A stretch of 64,000 nucleotides of DNA from an uncultured Pelagibacteraceae bacterium (GTDB taxonomy: Bacteria > Pseudomonadota > Alphaproteobacteria > Pelagibacterales > Pelagibacteraceae), in assembly GCA_902560015.1 (NCBI GenBank), contig CACEKA010000004.1:18221-82220 (forward strand), given 5' to 3'. The notes under the pieces were generated by a model. The model was not told the origin of the DNA. It made no database searches and saw only the letters and a program-made list of their open reading frames with translations. A program made the position numbers and the translations under genes. This document shows, piece by piece, positions 8,142 through 15,529 of this stretch (positions are counted from its first letter, which is position 1; the number at the start of each line of letters is the position of its first letter).

Positions 8142-8813
8142 GTGAGCTATTTTGCATTTTTGTCTGAACATGGTCCAACCATGTTACTGGGGACTGTTAC
8201 AACAATTAAAGTGTTAATTTGTGCAACTATTCTTTATGTGATTATTTCATTAATTTTTGGATTAATGCGTTTATCAAAAAATCCAATCATTCAAGGAACA
8301 GCAACAGTTTATATTGAATTTTTTAGAGGGACATCTTTATTAGTTCAATTATTTTGGTTTTATTATGTGTTACCTTTTTTTGGCTTAACGCTTGAAGCTT
8401 TTACAGCAGGAGTTGTTGCAATAGGTATGAATTTTGGAGCTTATGGAGCAGAGATTGTTAGAGGTGGAGTTTTAGCAGTTCCAAAAGGACAGTGGGAAGG
8501 GGCTTTTGCTCTTAACTTTACCCCCGCTAAAAGAATGAGAAAAATAATTATACCTCAAATATTTCCAATTATATTACCACCTGCTGCAAATTTGACAGTA
8601 GAACTTTTAAAAGCAACAGCGTTAGTTGCTTTAGTAACAGTAGTTGACTTAACATTCGAAGCTAAACAAATAAATTCTATTACTTGGCTTTCAGCTCAAT
8701 GTTTTGGAACTGCACTTTTGATTTATTATATAATTTCAAGATTTTTTCTTGTTCCATTTTTACGTTGGTTGGAAGTTTTAGCTGCAAGAAAAGTTGGAAA
8801 GGAAATAAAATAA
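8142..8813 (+). CDS. ehuC: Ectoine/amino-acid-type ABC transporter permease 1
   Basis: A 223-residue inner-membrane permease of the His/Glu/Gln (HisMQ) family with about five transmembrane helices. The FFRGTSLLVQLFWFYYVLP segment (about 65-83) and the EAA loop (GAFALNFTPAKRMRKIIIPQ, about 124-143) that docks on the ATPase are clear. A GTG start is used, with no strong Shine-Dalgarno. It ends one base before ehuD starts. Pairing with EhuD gives the heterodimeric channel expected for the EhuABCD system. The ehuC name rests on context and order, since these permeases are hard to separate from general amino acid permeases by eye. Confidence 0.82.
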   Translation: MSYFAFLSEHGPTMLLGTVTTIKVLICATILYVIISLIFGLMRLSKNPIIQGTATVYIEFFRGTSLLVQLFWFYYVLPFFGLTLEAFTAGVVAIGMNFGAYGAEIVRGGVLAVPKGQWEGAFALNFTPAKRMRKIIIPQIFPIILPPAANLTVELLKATALVALVTVVDLTFEAKQINSITWLSAQCFGTALLIYYIISRFFLVPFLRWLEVLAARKVGKEIK

Positions 8814-8814
8814 A

Positions 8815-9501
8815 ATGAATGCAGAATGGAGATGGGATTTTGCAATTGAGATATTACCTCAGATGTTATGGGCAACTCTTAATACAATTTTAGCTGCTGG
8901 AATTGGTTATGCTATTGCAGCAATTGTTGGTTTGTTATTTTTATTAGGTCAAAGAACTCCAATAAAGATAGTTAATATGATCAATAGAGAAATTGTTGAA
9001 TTTATTAGGTCAACACCTTTACTTATTCAATTATTCTTTGTTTATTTCGTGCTACCTCAATTTGGTATTACTTTATCTGCATGGGTATGTGGAATGATAA
9101 CAATTGGTCTACATTTTGGAACTTATTTGTCAGAAGTTTACAGGGGAGCATTGGAGGGTGTACCTAAATCTCAATGGGAAGCATGTAGAGCTTTAAATTT
9201 TTCAACATTTTATACTTATAGAAAAATTGTTTTACCTCAGGCATTTCCAATAGCTATTCCAGGAATGGGAAATTATTTAGTAGGAATTTTCAAAGACACT
9301 CCATTATTATCAACCATAGGTGTCGCAGAACTATTTCATGCAGCAACTGCTGTTGGAGGTTATCACTACCGTTATTTAGAACCATATACTATAGTAGGAT
9401 TAATATTTTTAATGTTATCAATTCCTGCAGCAATATGGATTAGAAAAATTGAAAAAAATGTTAATTTAGCGCAAGGAAAAATAAAAAAAGAGCAACTTTA
9501 A
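8815..9501 (+). CDS. ehuD: Ectoine/amino-acid-type ABC transporter permease 2
   Basis: A 228-residue HisMQ-family inner-membrane permease paralogous to its upstream neighbour: FIRSTPLLIQLFFVYFVLPQ (about 62-81) and an EAA loop (EACRALNFSTFYTYRKIVLP, about 121-140). It has about five transmembrane segments and a basic C-terminal tail. The gene is packed between ehuC (one-base gap) and ehuA (one-base gap), so the three membrane/ATPase genes are a single translation-coupled unit. It forms the translocation pore with EhuC. Confidence 0.82.
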   Translation: MNAEWRWDFAIEILPQMLWATLNTILAAGIGYAIAAIVGLLFLLGQRTPIKIVNMINREIVEFIRSTPLLIQLFFVYFVLPQFGITLSAWVCGMITIGLHFGTYLSEVYRGALEGVPKSQWEACRALNFSTFYTYRKIVLPQAFPIAIPGMGNYLVGIFKDTPLLSTIGVAELFHAATAVGGYHYRYLEPYTIVGLIFLMLSIPAAIWIRKIEKNVNLAQGKIKKEQL

Positions 9502-9502
9502 T

Positions 9503-10291
9503 ATGGAAAAAAATTCATCAGATATCATAGTTAATTTTTCAGATGTTACTAAACAATATGGTGATCTAGTTGTTTTAGATAAATTAAACTTAGAAATTAA
9601 GAAAAATGAGATGGTGTCCATAATTGGTCCATCTGGTTCTGGAAAAACTACTGTCTTAAGAGTTTTGATGACTTTAGAAAAAATTAATCAAGGAGTTATA
9701 CATCTCGAAAACGAACCTTTGACTCATATGGAAGTTAATGGCCAATTAGTTGGGGCTAGTGAAAAATATTTAAGGGAGAGAAGATCTAAAATAGGAATGG
9801 TATTTCAGCAATTTAATCTTTTTCCTCATATGACAGCTTTACAAAACTGTGTTGAAGCGCCAGTAGAAGTTTTGGGTATGAAAAAAGATGAAGCAGAGCA
9901 AAGAGCACTTGATTTATTAGAATTAGTTGGCTTATCTGATAAAAAAGATGAGCACCCAAGTAGACTTTCAGGAGGTCAGCAACAACGGGTTGCAATTGCA
10001 AGAGCATTAGCAATGAGACCCAAAGTTATGTTATTAGACGAAATCACATCAGCATTAGATCCAGAAGTAGTAGGTGAAGTTTTAAATGTAATAAGATCTT
10101 TAAACAAAGAACATAATTTAACAATGATTATGGTGACTCACCAAATGGGATTTGCACGAGAAATATCAGATAGAGTATGCTTTTTTAATGAGGGTAAAAT
10201 ATTTGAGCAAGGTCCACCAGAACAATTATTTGGCAATCCACAAAACGAAAGAACTAAGCAATTTTTACACGCTGTTTTAGATGCGAATTAA
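9503..10291 (+). CDS. ehuA: Ectoine/amino-acid-type ABC transporter ATP-binding protein
   Basis: A 262-residue ATPase of the polar amino acid class. Visible motifs are Walker A GPSGSGKTT (about 42-50), Q-loop VFQQFNLFPH (about 98-107), ABC signature LSGGQQQRVAIARALA (about 155-170), Walker B VMLLDEITSALD (about 175-186) and the H-loop MVTHQM (about 212-217). There is a short insertion around LTHMEVNGQLVGASEKYLRERR, as in EhuA and other members of this class. It closes the ehuBCDA operon and energises ectoine uptake at the cytoplasmic face. Confidence 0.85.
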   Translation: MEKNSSDIIVNFSDVTKQYGDLVVLDKLNLEIKKNEMVSIIGPSGSGKTTVLRVLMTLEKINQGVIHLENEPLTHMEVNGQLVGASEKYLRERRSKIGMVFQQFNLFPHMTALQNCVEAPVEVLGMKKDEAEQRALDLLELVGLSDKKDEHPSRLSGGQQQRVAIARALAMRPKVMLLDEITSALDPEVVGEVLNVIRSLNKEHNLTMIMVTHQMGFAREISDRVCFFNEGKIFEQGPPEQLFGNPQNERTKQFLHAVLDAN

Positions 10292-10308
10292 AAAATCACT
10301 TTAGATTA

Positions 10309-10407
10309 TTAATTACCAAGTAATTTGTATAAAGAAGTCAAAATACCGTTACCTGACAATTCTATTGCTAAGACAATAACAACGATTAGTATTAATTTTT
10401 TATCCAT
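10309..10407 (-). CDS. Small predicted membrane protein, 32 residues
   Basis: A short ORF, ATG at 10405-10407 to TAA at 10309-10311, encoding MDKKLILIVVIVLAIELSGN and twelve more residues ending KLLGN. Residues 4-16 form a single hydrophobic helix with a positively charged N-terminus. The start codon lies inside the end of the preceding 41-codon ORF (16-base overlap), the arrangement expected of coupled translation after dksA. No family is recognised. The support is positional and compositional only: it fills the gap after dksA in the same direction and encodes a plausible membrane helix. Confidence 0.45.
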   Translation of the reverse strand: MDKKLILIVVIVLAIELSGNGILTSLYKLLGN

Positions 10408-10517
10408 CTAGTAAACAAATATAATAACAGAATTATCCAAATGATAGGATAATAAATATAGATATGTTTTTTAGCAAAAAGAAATGAAATTGAATTTTGT
10501 TTAGGTTTTTTTTTCAC
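10392..10517 (-). CDS. Small predicted membrane protein, 41 residues
   Basis: A short ORF beginning with GTG at 10515-10517, five bases after the dksA stop codon, and ending with TAA at 10392-10394. It has a basic, lysine-rich N-terminus (MKKKPKQNSISFLFAKK) followed by a strongly hydrophobic aromatic-rich helix (about 18-37) and RWIKN at the end, following the positive-inside pattern of a single-pass membrane peptide. The start is GTG without a clear Shine-Dalgarno, so expression would depend on coupling to dksA. No homologous family is known to me. Confidence 0.45.
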   Translation of the reverse strand: MKKKPKQNSISFLFAKKHIYIYYPIIWIILLLYLFTRWIKN

Positions 10518-10522
10518 TTTTT

Positions 10523-11086
10523 TTAATCATCTGCATGAACTTTTTCATTTTTTTCATGCTTTTCTTGTGCAGCAATTGTATATTTTGCAACAGGTCTTGC
10601 CATTAATCTTTTTAATCCAATTGGCTCTGCAGTATCTAGACAATAACCATAAATATCTTCTCTAATTCTTGCTAAGGCTTTATCAATTTCTGAAATCAAT
10701 TTAATTTGTCTGTTAATTGCTTTCATTTCTACATTTTTATCTGTGTATGAACTCGCTTGATCCACCACATCTGCTGAGATACTATTATCATCCATACTAC
10801 CATTATAAAGCGCTTCATTATTAGCCTTAACTAATTCTTTTTTCCATTCAGTTAATTTCATTCTAAAAAAAACTTTATGCTTCTCACACATATACTTTTC
10901 AGTATCTTTTGGAATATACGTTTTTGAAATTTTGATAGGTCCCTTAGCAACTATTTTTGTTTTACTTACAGCTTTAGCTTTTGGTTTTGAAACCTTAGCT
11001 TTTGGTTTTGAAACCTTAGCTTTTGGTTTTGAAACTGTAGTTTTTGCTTTTGAAACTTTTTTTTTAGTTTTAACAGTCTTTGGCAT
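10523..11086 (-). CDS. dksA: DksA/TraR-family transcription regulator with lysine-rich N-terminal repeats
   Basis: A 187-residue RNA-polymerase-binding regulator that works with ppGpp in the stringent response. The C-terminal part is canonical alphaproteobacterial DksA: the coiled-coil (about 75-140, with MDDNSISADVVDQASSYTD near its tip) and GYCLDTAEPIGLKRLMARP (about 148-166). The zinc finger keeps only one of four cysteines, as in the cysteine-poor DksA forms of other alphaproteobacteria. The first 50 residues are unusual: three copies of a seven-residue unit VSKPKAK, flanked by more K/T/V-rich sequence, resembling a histone-H1-like nucleic-acid-binding tail. A near-consensus promoter lies upstream and two tiny ORFs follow. 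Confidence 0.9.
   Translation of the reverse strand: MPKTVKTKKKVSKAKTTVSKPKAKVSKPKAKVSKPKAKAVSKTKIVAKGPIKISKTYIPKDTEKYMCEKHKVFFRMKLTEWKKELVKANNEALYNGSMDDNSISADVVDQASSYTDKNVEMKAINRQIKLISEIDKALARIREDIYGYCLDTAEPIGLKRLMARPVAKYTIAAQEKHEKNEKVHADD
10974..11036. repeat. Three tandem 21-bp units in the dksA 5' coding region
   Basis: The unit ttagcttttggttttgaaac plus one base occurs three times in register (10974-10994, 10995-11015, 11016-11036), nearly identical at the DNA level, encoding VSKPKAK on the minus strand. Near identity of the bases, not only of the amino acids, points to recent slippage or unequal exchange, so copy number may vary between strains. Confidence 0.9.
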
Positions 11087-11107
11087 AGTTAAAATTTGAA
11101 TTTACGG

Positions 11108-11135
11108 AGTATATTCAGCAAATTAGGGGTGTCAA
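11108..11135 (-). promoter_or_regulatory. Sigma-70-type promoter for dksA
   Basis: On the minus strand TTGACA (11130-11135) and TATACT (11108-11113) are separated by 16 bases, which is close to consensus and leaves about 20 bases to the dksA start codon at 11086. This is one of the best -35/-10 pairs I could find in the window. Confidence 0.7.
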
Positions 11136-11164
11136 GCAAGCTTAATTAATATAAATATTTATAA

Positions 11165-12487
11165 ATGACTAATTATACTAAGAATATAAATAATGTTTTT
11201 TATATTTTTATTACAGCTCACTTAATTTTTTGGACATTAGTTCCATCTTTAACAAATAATAATTTACCACTCGATACTATTGAGGCTTTAGCGTGGGGAA
11301 GTAACCTAGATTGGGGTTTTAACAAACATCCTCCAATGAGTGCTTTTTTTCCAGAATTATTTTATCAAATTTTTGGCGCTCAAGACTGGGCTTATTATCT
11401 GCTTAGCCAAATTTTTGTAATTATCTCTTTTTACTACGTTTTTAAATTTTCAAAAGAAATTTTAAAAAATAATTTATTAAGTTTAATCTCAGTTTTATTA
11501 ATTGAGTCTATATATTTTTATAATTTTACGACACCTGAATTTAATGTAAATGTATGTCAATTACCATTTTGGTCGTTAACAGTATATTTTTCATGGAAAA
11601 TTTTTAATAGCAAAGAAATAAAATTTTTAGATTGTTTTTTAGTTGGATTATTTGCAGCAATTGGATTTTTATCGAAATATTTATTTGTTTATCTTTTGGC
11701 TTCAATAGATCTTTTATTTATTTATTTAATTTTTATTAAAAAAGAAAGAAAGTTTGATTTTAAATATTTAATAACTGTAGAAGTATTTCTAATTGTATTA
11801 GTGCCCCACTTAATTTGGTTAAATAATAATGAATTTATTACTATAACTTATGGACTTGCTAGAACTGGATTAGAACAATCTGGTTTAATTGATCATATAA
11901 AATATCCAATAATTTTACTTGCTAAACAAATTGGAATTTTAATTCCATTTATATTTTTAATCTTACTATTAGTTAAAAAAGTAAAAACAAAATTTGATTT
12001 AAAAGATAAGAAATTACTTTTCCTAATAGCAATTAATTTTTTACCCATTATTTTAATGTTTTTAACTTCTATAATTACTGGTTCAAAAATTAGAACAATG
12101 TGGATGACACCATTTTATTTATTTTTTGGAACTCTTTTTGTTTATTTGTTGAAAGATCAAATTAATATTAAGAAGTTAAAGTCATTTATGTTTGGATTTA
12201 TTTTTTTATTTTTTTTATCTCCTATGCTTTACGCTTACGTTTCAATTACAAAAGAAGACAAAAGAACTGATTATCCTGGGAAAGGAATTGCTATTAAAAC
12301 TCAATATTCTTGGAATCAACAATTTAGCTCGACAATAAATGTTGTCATGGGTGATGAATGGAATGCTGGTAATTTATCTTATCATCTAAAATCTAGACCA
12401 AAATGGATAGGAACTGTTGATAGAAATGAGCTTGATCAATTGAAAGATTACATGTGTCTTGATAGTGTATGTGTTGGATCAAGATAA
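11165..12487 (+). CDS. Glycosyltransferase family 39 (PMT/ArnT-like), membrane
   Basis: A 440-residue polytopic inner-membrane protein with about nine to eleven hydrophobic helices and a short C-terminal periplasmic domain (last 80 residues). The first loop (DTIEALAWGSNLDWGFNKHP, about 39-58) has the acidic residue and the 'HPP' pattern of PMT_2/GT39 transferases, which move a sugar from a polyprenyl phosphate donor to lipid or protein acceptors on the periplasmic side. The adjacent GT2 gene resembles the enzymes that make such donors. It is the first gene of a six-gene plus-strand cluster, diverging from dksA, and ends 3 bases before the GT2 gene. Confidence 0.78.
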   Translation: MTNYTKNINNVFYIFITAHLIFWTLVPSLTNNNLPLDTIEALAWGSNLDWGFNKHPPMSAFFPELFYQIFGAQDWAYYLLSQIFVIISFYYVFKFSKEILKNNLLSLISVLLIESIYFYNFTTPEFNVNVCQLPFWSLTVYFSWKIFNSKEIKFLDCFLVGLFAAIGFLSKYLFVYLLASIDLLFIYLIFIKKERKFDFKYLITVEVFLIVLVPHLIWLNNNEFITITYGLARTGLEQSGLIDHIKYPIILLAKQIGILIPFIFLILLLVKKVKTKFDLKDKKLLFLIAINFLPIILMFLTSIITGSKIRTMWMTPFYLFFGTLFVYLLKDQINIKKLKSFMFGFIFLFFLSPMLYAYVSITKEDKRTDYPGKGIAIKTQYSWNQQFSSTINVVMGDEWNAGNLSYHLKSRPKWIGTVDRNELDQLKDYMCLDSVCVGSR

Positions 12488-12490
12488 CAT

Positions 12491-13363
12491 ATGAAAAAAT
12501 ACATAATTTTAATTCCAATTTATAATGATAGAGAGTCGTTAACTAAATTAATTGAAAATATAAATCTTGAATTAAAAGATCTAAATTCAGAAGTATCAAT
12601 AATGATTGTAAATGATGCTTCATCTCAACAAATAACAGATACGTATTCAAACGTTGAAAATATAAATTCTATAGAAATTATTAATATGAAAGAAAATAGA
12701 GGTCACGCAAGATGTATTGCCTCAGGACTTAAATATATCTATGAAAATAAAGAATTTAATTATGTGATACCAATGGATGGAGATGGAGAGGACAGACCTG
12801 AAGAAGTTAAATATTTTATACAACTTGCAGAACAAACTGAAAATAAAACTATTGTTGGTGAACGAACTAAAAGGTTAGAAAGTTTTTTTTTTAAAACCTG
12901 TTATCAATTTCATAAAATTTTAACTTTAGGATTTACAGGTCAATCAATTAAGTTTGGTAACTTTACTTGTTTATCAAAATCAACTGTTGAGAAAATGTTG
13001 AATGAAAAAGCTACTTGGAATAGTTTTTCTGGTTCCTTAAAAAAAATAGAAAAAGACTTATTATCAATGCCATCTATTAGAGGAAGAAGATATTTCGGTC
13101 CATCAAAGATGAGTTTTTTTAATTTATTAAAACACTCTCTTGCAATCATAAGTGTATTTAGAAAATCAGTTCTTATTCGTTCAGCTTTTTTTATAGTTTT
13201 TTATATTTTGCTCATAAAAAGTAATGCCTCTATTGTAACTTCACTACCTCTGGTTTTATTATTAATAATGATTTATTCGATTTCTAATTTAGCTTTAAGA
13301 GAAAATATGGATGAGTTTGATAAATCTTTATTAAATATCCATGATATTGAAAAAATAAAATAA
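12491..13363 (+). CDS. Glycosyltransferase family 2 (polyprenyl-phosphate sugar synthase-like)
   Basis: A 290-residue GT-A enzyme with the nucleotide-sugar domain at the N-terminus: IILIPIYNDRESL (about 4-16), the VNDAS segment (about 40-44), and the metal-binding MDGDGEDRPEE (about 97-107, a DxD-containing loop as in DPM1/ArnC). The C-terminal 60 residues include two hydrophobic helices (about 230-270), as in ArnC-type membrane-bound members. It most likely makes a polyprenyl-phosphate-linked sugar used by the upstream GT39 protein. Its stop overlaps the start of the next ORF (TAATG). Confidence 0.83.
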   Translation: MKKYIILIPIYNDRESLTKLIENINLELKDLNSEVSIMIVNDASSQQITDTYSNVENINSIEIINMKENRGHARCIASGLKYIYENKEFNYVIPMDGDGEDRPEEVKYFIQLAEQTENKTIVGERTKRLESFFFKTCYQFHKILTLGFTGQSIKFGNFTCLSKSTVEKMLNEKATWNSFSGSLKKIEKDLLSMPSIRGRRYFGPSKMSFFNLLKHSLAIISVFRKSVLIRSAFFIVFYILLIKSNASIVTSLPLVLLLIMIYSISNLALRENMDEFDKSLLNIHDIEKIK

Positions 13364-13491
13364 TGAAAAAAATTTTAGTGATCTTATTTGTTGGAGTTTT
13401 ATTTTGTAATTTTAGTTTTGCAATTGATCTAAGCGAGTATTCTGCAGAAGAACAAAAACAATATAAAGAAATTAAGAAATTAAGAAATTAA
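13363..13491 (+). CDS. Small secreted or periplasmic peptide, 42 residues
   Basis: The ATG at 13363 overlaps the GT2 stop codon (TAATG) and the ORF ends at 13491, 14 bases before the next gene. The translation opens with a classic signal peptide, MKKILVILFVGVLFCNFSFA, leaving a 22-residue highly charged remainder (IDLSEYSAEEQKQYKEIKKL plus two residues). A Cys at position 15 lies inside the hydrophobic core and is not a clear lipobox. Its reading frame, direction, spacing and signal peptide support a real gene despite the length. No family is recognised. Confidence 0.6.
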   Translation: MKKILVILFVGVLFCNFSFAIDLSEYSAEEQKQYKEIKKLRN

Positions 13492-13505
13492 AAGAAAAAG
13501 GATAA

Positions 13506-14438
13506 ATGAAAATATTATTAATTATAATCTCTTTTTTTTTTATCAGTAACTCTAATGCTGAAACAACAGTTAAATTGCCCAAAGATACTGCTTCAGGTTT
13601 TAAAATATTAACTAAAAGTTTAACAGGCAAATATTTTAAAGATTATGGGGTGCAAGTTGTTAACAAAAAAGATAGTCATCCAGTAAGAGCAGGAAGCCAA
13701 TCGATTAGATTTGAAGTTAGAGATGGAGATTGTGGACAAGATAAAGAGGGTGGTTGGAATGACTGTAAAGGTGATAGAGAACGTCATGAACTTTCAATTA
13801 ATAAAAAAGGTCAAAAAATGTCTAAAGGAGAATATTGGTTTTCATGGTCTTTATATTTTCCAAAAGAACATCAAAATCTTTGGCCTTTAAGTAATAATTA
13901 CGGACAATTTCATCAACAAGGAGGACCACCTGTCTTTATGTTTAAGGAACTTATAGGTGGTTATTCAATTATAAGAACAATTGGTGACGATGATTATGAT
14001 GAAAGAAGACTAATCCGTAATGATGATATGAAAGGTAAATGGCACGATATTTTAATAAATGCCAAGTGGTCAAAAAAAGATGATGGTTTTTTTAAATTAT
14101 GGGTAAACGATAAACTTAAATATGATTACAATGGTCCAACTAAAACAGAAAAATATGTTTATCAAAAATTTGGAATTTATAGCACTGGTATAACTAGATA
14201 TATAAATCATAAAAATATAGATGTAATTGAAAAATGTTTTGAAGAAAAAGGAAATACTGATGATGAATATACAGCTTTTTACACTTTAAAATCAAAAAAA
14301 ATAAAACATGATATTTCAGTACAATTATACAATAAATGTAAATCTTTTTATAAACCAGTAAAAATACCAACAAGAGTTGTTTATTTTGATGAAGTTAGAA
14401 AAAGTAAAAAAAAGAAAAAAGTAGGAGTATTTGAATGA
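13506..14438 (+). CDS. Secreted polysaccharide lyase-like protein (heparin-lyase-I/PL20 fold)
   Basis: A 310-residue protein with a signal peptide (MKILLIIISFFFISNSNAE). The body matches the beta-jelly-roll polysaccharide lyase family (Pfam 'Polysacc_lyase', heparinase I/glucuronan lyase type): DCKGDRERHELS (about 86-97), EYWFSWSLYFP (about 108-118), GQFHQQG with a following PPVF (about 135-145), and KWHDILINAKWSKKDDGFFKLWVN across the middle, ending with RVVYFDEVRKSKK. Such enzymes cleave uronic-acid-containing glycans. It overlaps the following paralogue by 4 bases. Whether it degrades a foreign glycan or trims the cell's own is not visible. Confidence 0.8.
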   Translation: MKILLIIISFFFISNSNAETTVKLPKDTASGFKILTKSLTGKYFKDYGVQVVNKKDSHPVRAGSQSIRFEVRDGDCGQDKEGGWNDCKGDRERHELSINKKGQKMSKGEYWFSWSLYFPKEHQNLWPLSNNYGQFHQQGGPPVFMFKELIGGYSIIRTIGDDDYDERRLIRNDDMKGKWHDILINAKWSKKDDGFFKLWVNDKLKYDYNGPTKTEKYVYQKFGIYSTGITRYINHKNIDVIEKCFEEKGNTDDEYTAFYTLKSKKIKHDISVQLYNKCKSFYKPVKIPTRVVYFDEVRKSKKKKKVGVFE

Positions 14439-15529
14439 AAAAAATTTTAGTTATTTTTTTAACATTATTTTTAATTCCATCATTTTCGTTTGCAGATTTA
14501 AAAGAAATGAAAAAAATGATCATGAAATCTGAAAATTATAACTTAGGTCATAAAAAAGGAGACACAACTGTTAATGGCCTAAAACTTAAACCTCTAATTA
14601 ATAAAGAAGCATATAAAAATGCGGTTAAAAAAAAATATGGTTGGTTAGACTATGGATTTAATATTGTACATGCAAAAGATGGAGAACCAGTAAGATGGGG
14701 TAAAACTGCTCAAAGATTTGAATTACATATTGATGACTGTGGTTTTATATATAAAAATGGCAAGTACAGAGATTGTGTTAGAAATCCCCCGAAACATAGG
14801 TTTGAAATTGGACAGGGACATAACGAAAAAAAGTCTTTGGGCTATAAACATAAACAAGAATATTGGTATACATTCTCATATTATCTTCCAAAAGATTTTG
14901 AAATTACAAGAGATGGTCTAACAGTTTTTCAGTTTCATTCTGATCAAGGACCATATCCACCAATATTCAATATTAGGATTACAAATTTTCAAGGTTTATC
15001 AGTTGATATTGGTTCTTCTGCAGGTGCTTTTAATGATGATACAAATGGATGTGATGGAGGTGTAAAATTTAAAGTAAATGTTTGTGACGCAGTTTTATTA
15101 AAATGGACACTCATTAAACCTTTCCCTAGTCAAATAAAAAAATTAGCAGGCAAATGGACTGACTTTATAATTCATGCCAAATGGGATAGTAGACCTTCTG
15201 ATCATGAAAAGAACGAGGGACTTTTCGAAGTATTTATGGATGGTAAAAAGTATGTTCACTATGAGGGTCAAACAGCATGGAATATAGGAAGAGCAGTATT
15301 ACAATATGGAATTTATGAAAAAAAAATACCACCAACTAGTGGTAAAATTTATCGTAGTTTTAAATACGAAGATTTAAAATCTATTCCAACAATTGTATAT
15401 TATGATGAGATTTGGGCTAAAAAAAAATGTGAAAAGCTTGATCTAAAAAGATTGGGCTATTCATGTAAATTACTTAATGAGCAATCTGATAAAATTACTC
15501 CACCAGATCGTAAAGAAATTAATAGTTAG
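14435..15529 (+). CDS. Secreted polysaccharide lyase-like protein, second paralogue
   Basis: A 364-residue exported protein (signal peptide to about residue 20, ending SFSFA). It shares the landmark motifs of the preceding gene in the same order: DDCGFIYKNGKYRDC (about 98-112), KHRFEIGQG, EYWYTFSYYLP (about 147-157), VFQFHSDQG with PYPPIF, KWTDFIIHAKWD, and a closing IVYYDEIWAKK. It is longer, with an insertion rich in Cys, Gly and Asp (SSAGAFNDDTNGCDGG, about 193-208). This pair looks like an old tandem duplication. The stop codon is immediately followed by the start of the GH-A gene, so three secreted glycan-active proteins are co-translated. Confidence 0.8.
   Translation: MKKILVIFLTLFLIPSFSFADLKEMKKMIMKSENYNLGHKKGDTTVNGLKLKPLINKEAYKNAVKKKYGWLDYGFNIVHAKDGEPVRWGKTAQRFELHIDDCGFIYKNGKYRDCVRNPPKHRFEIGQGHNEKKSLGYKHKQEYWYTFSYYLPKDFEITRDGLTVFQFHSDQGPYPPIFNIRITNFQGLSVDIGSSAGAFNDDTNGCDGGVKFKVNVCDAVLLKWTLIKPFPSQIKKLAGKWTDFIIHAKWDSRPSDHEKNEGLFEVFMDGKKYVHYEGQTAWNIGRAVLQYGIYEKKIPPTSGKIYRSFKYEDLKSIPTIVYYDEIWAKKKCEKLDLKRLGYSCKLLNEQSDKITPPDRKEINS

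Noticed and set aside
10974..11036. Tandem 21-bp repeats as a CRISPR array
   Set aside because: Units are contiguous without spacers and encode an in-frame peptide repeat of DksA.
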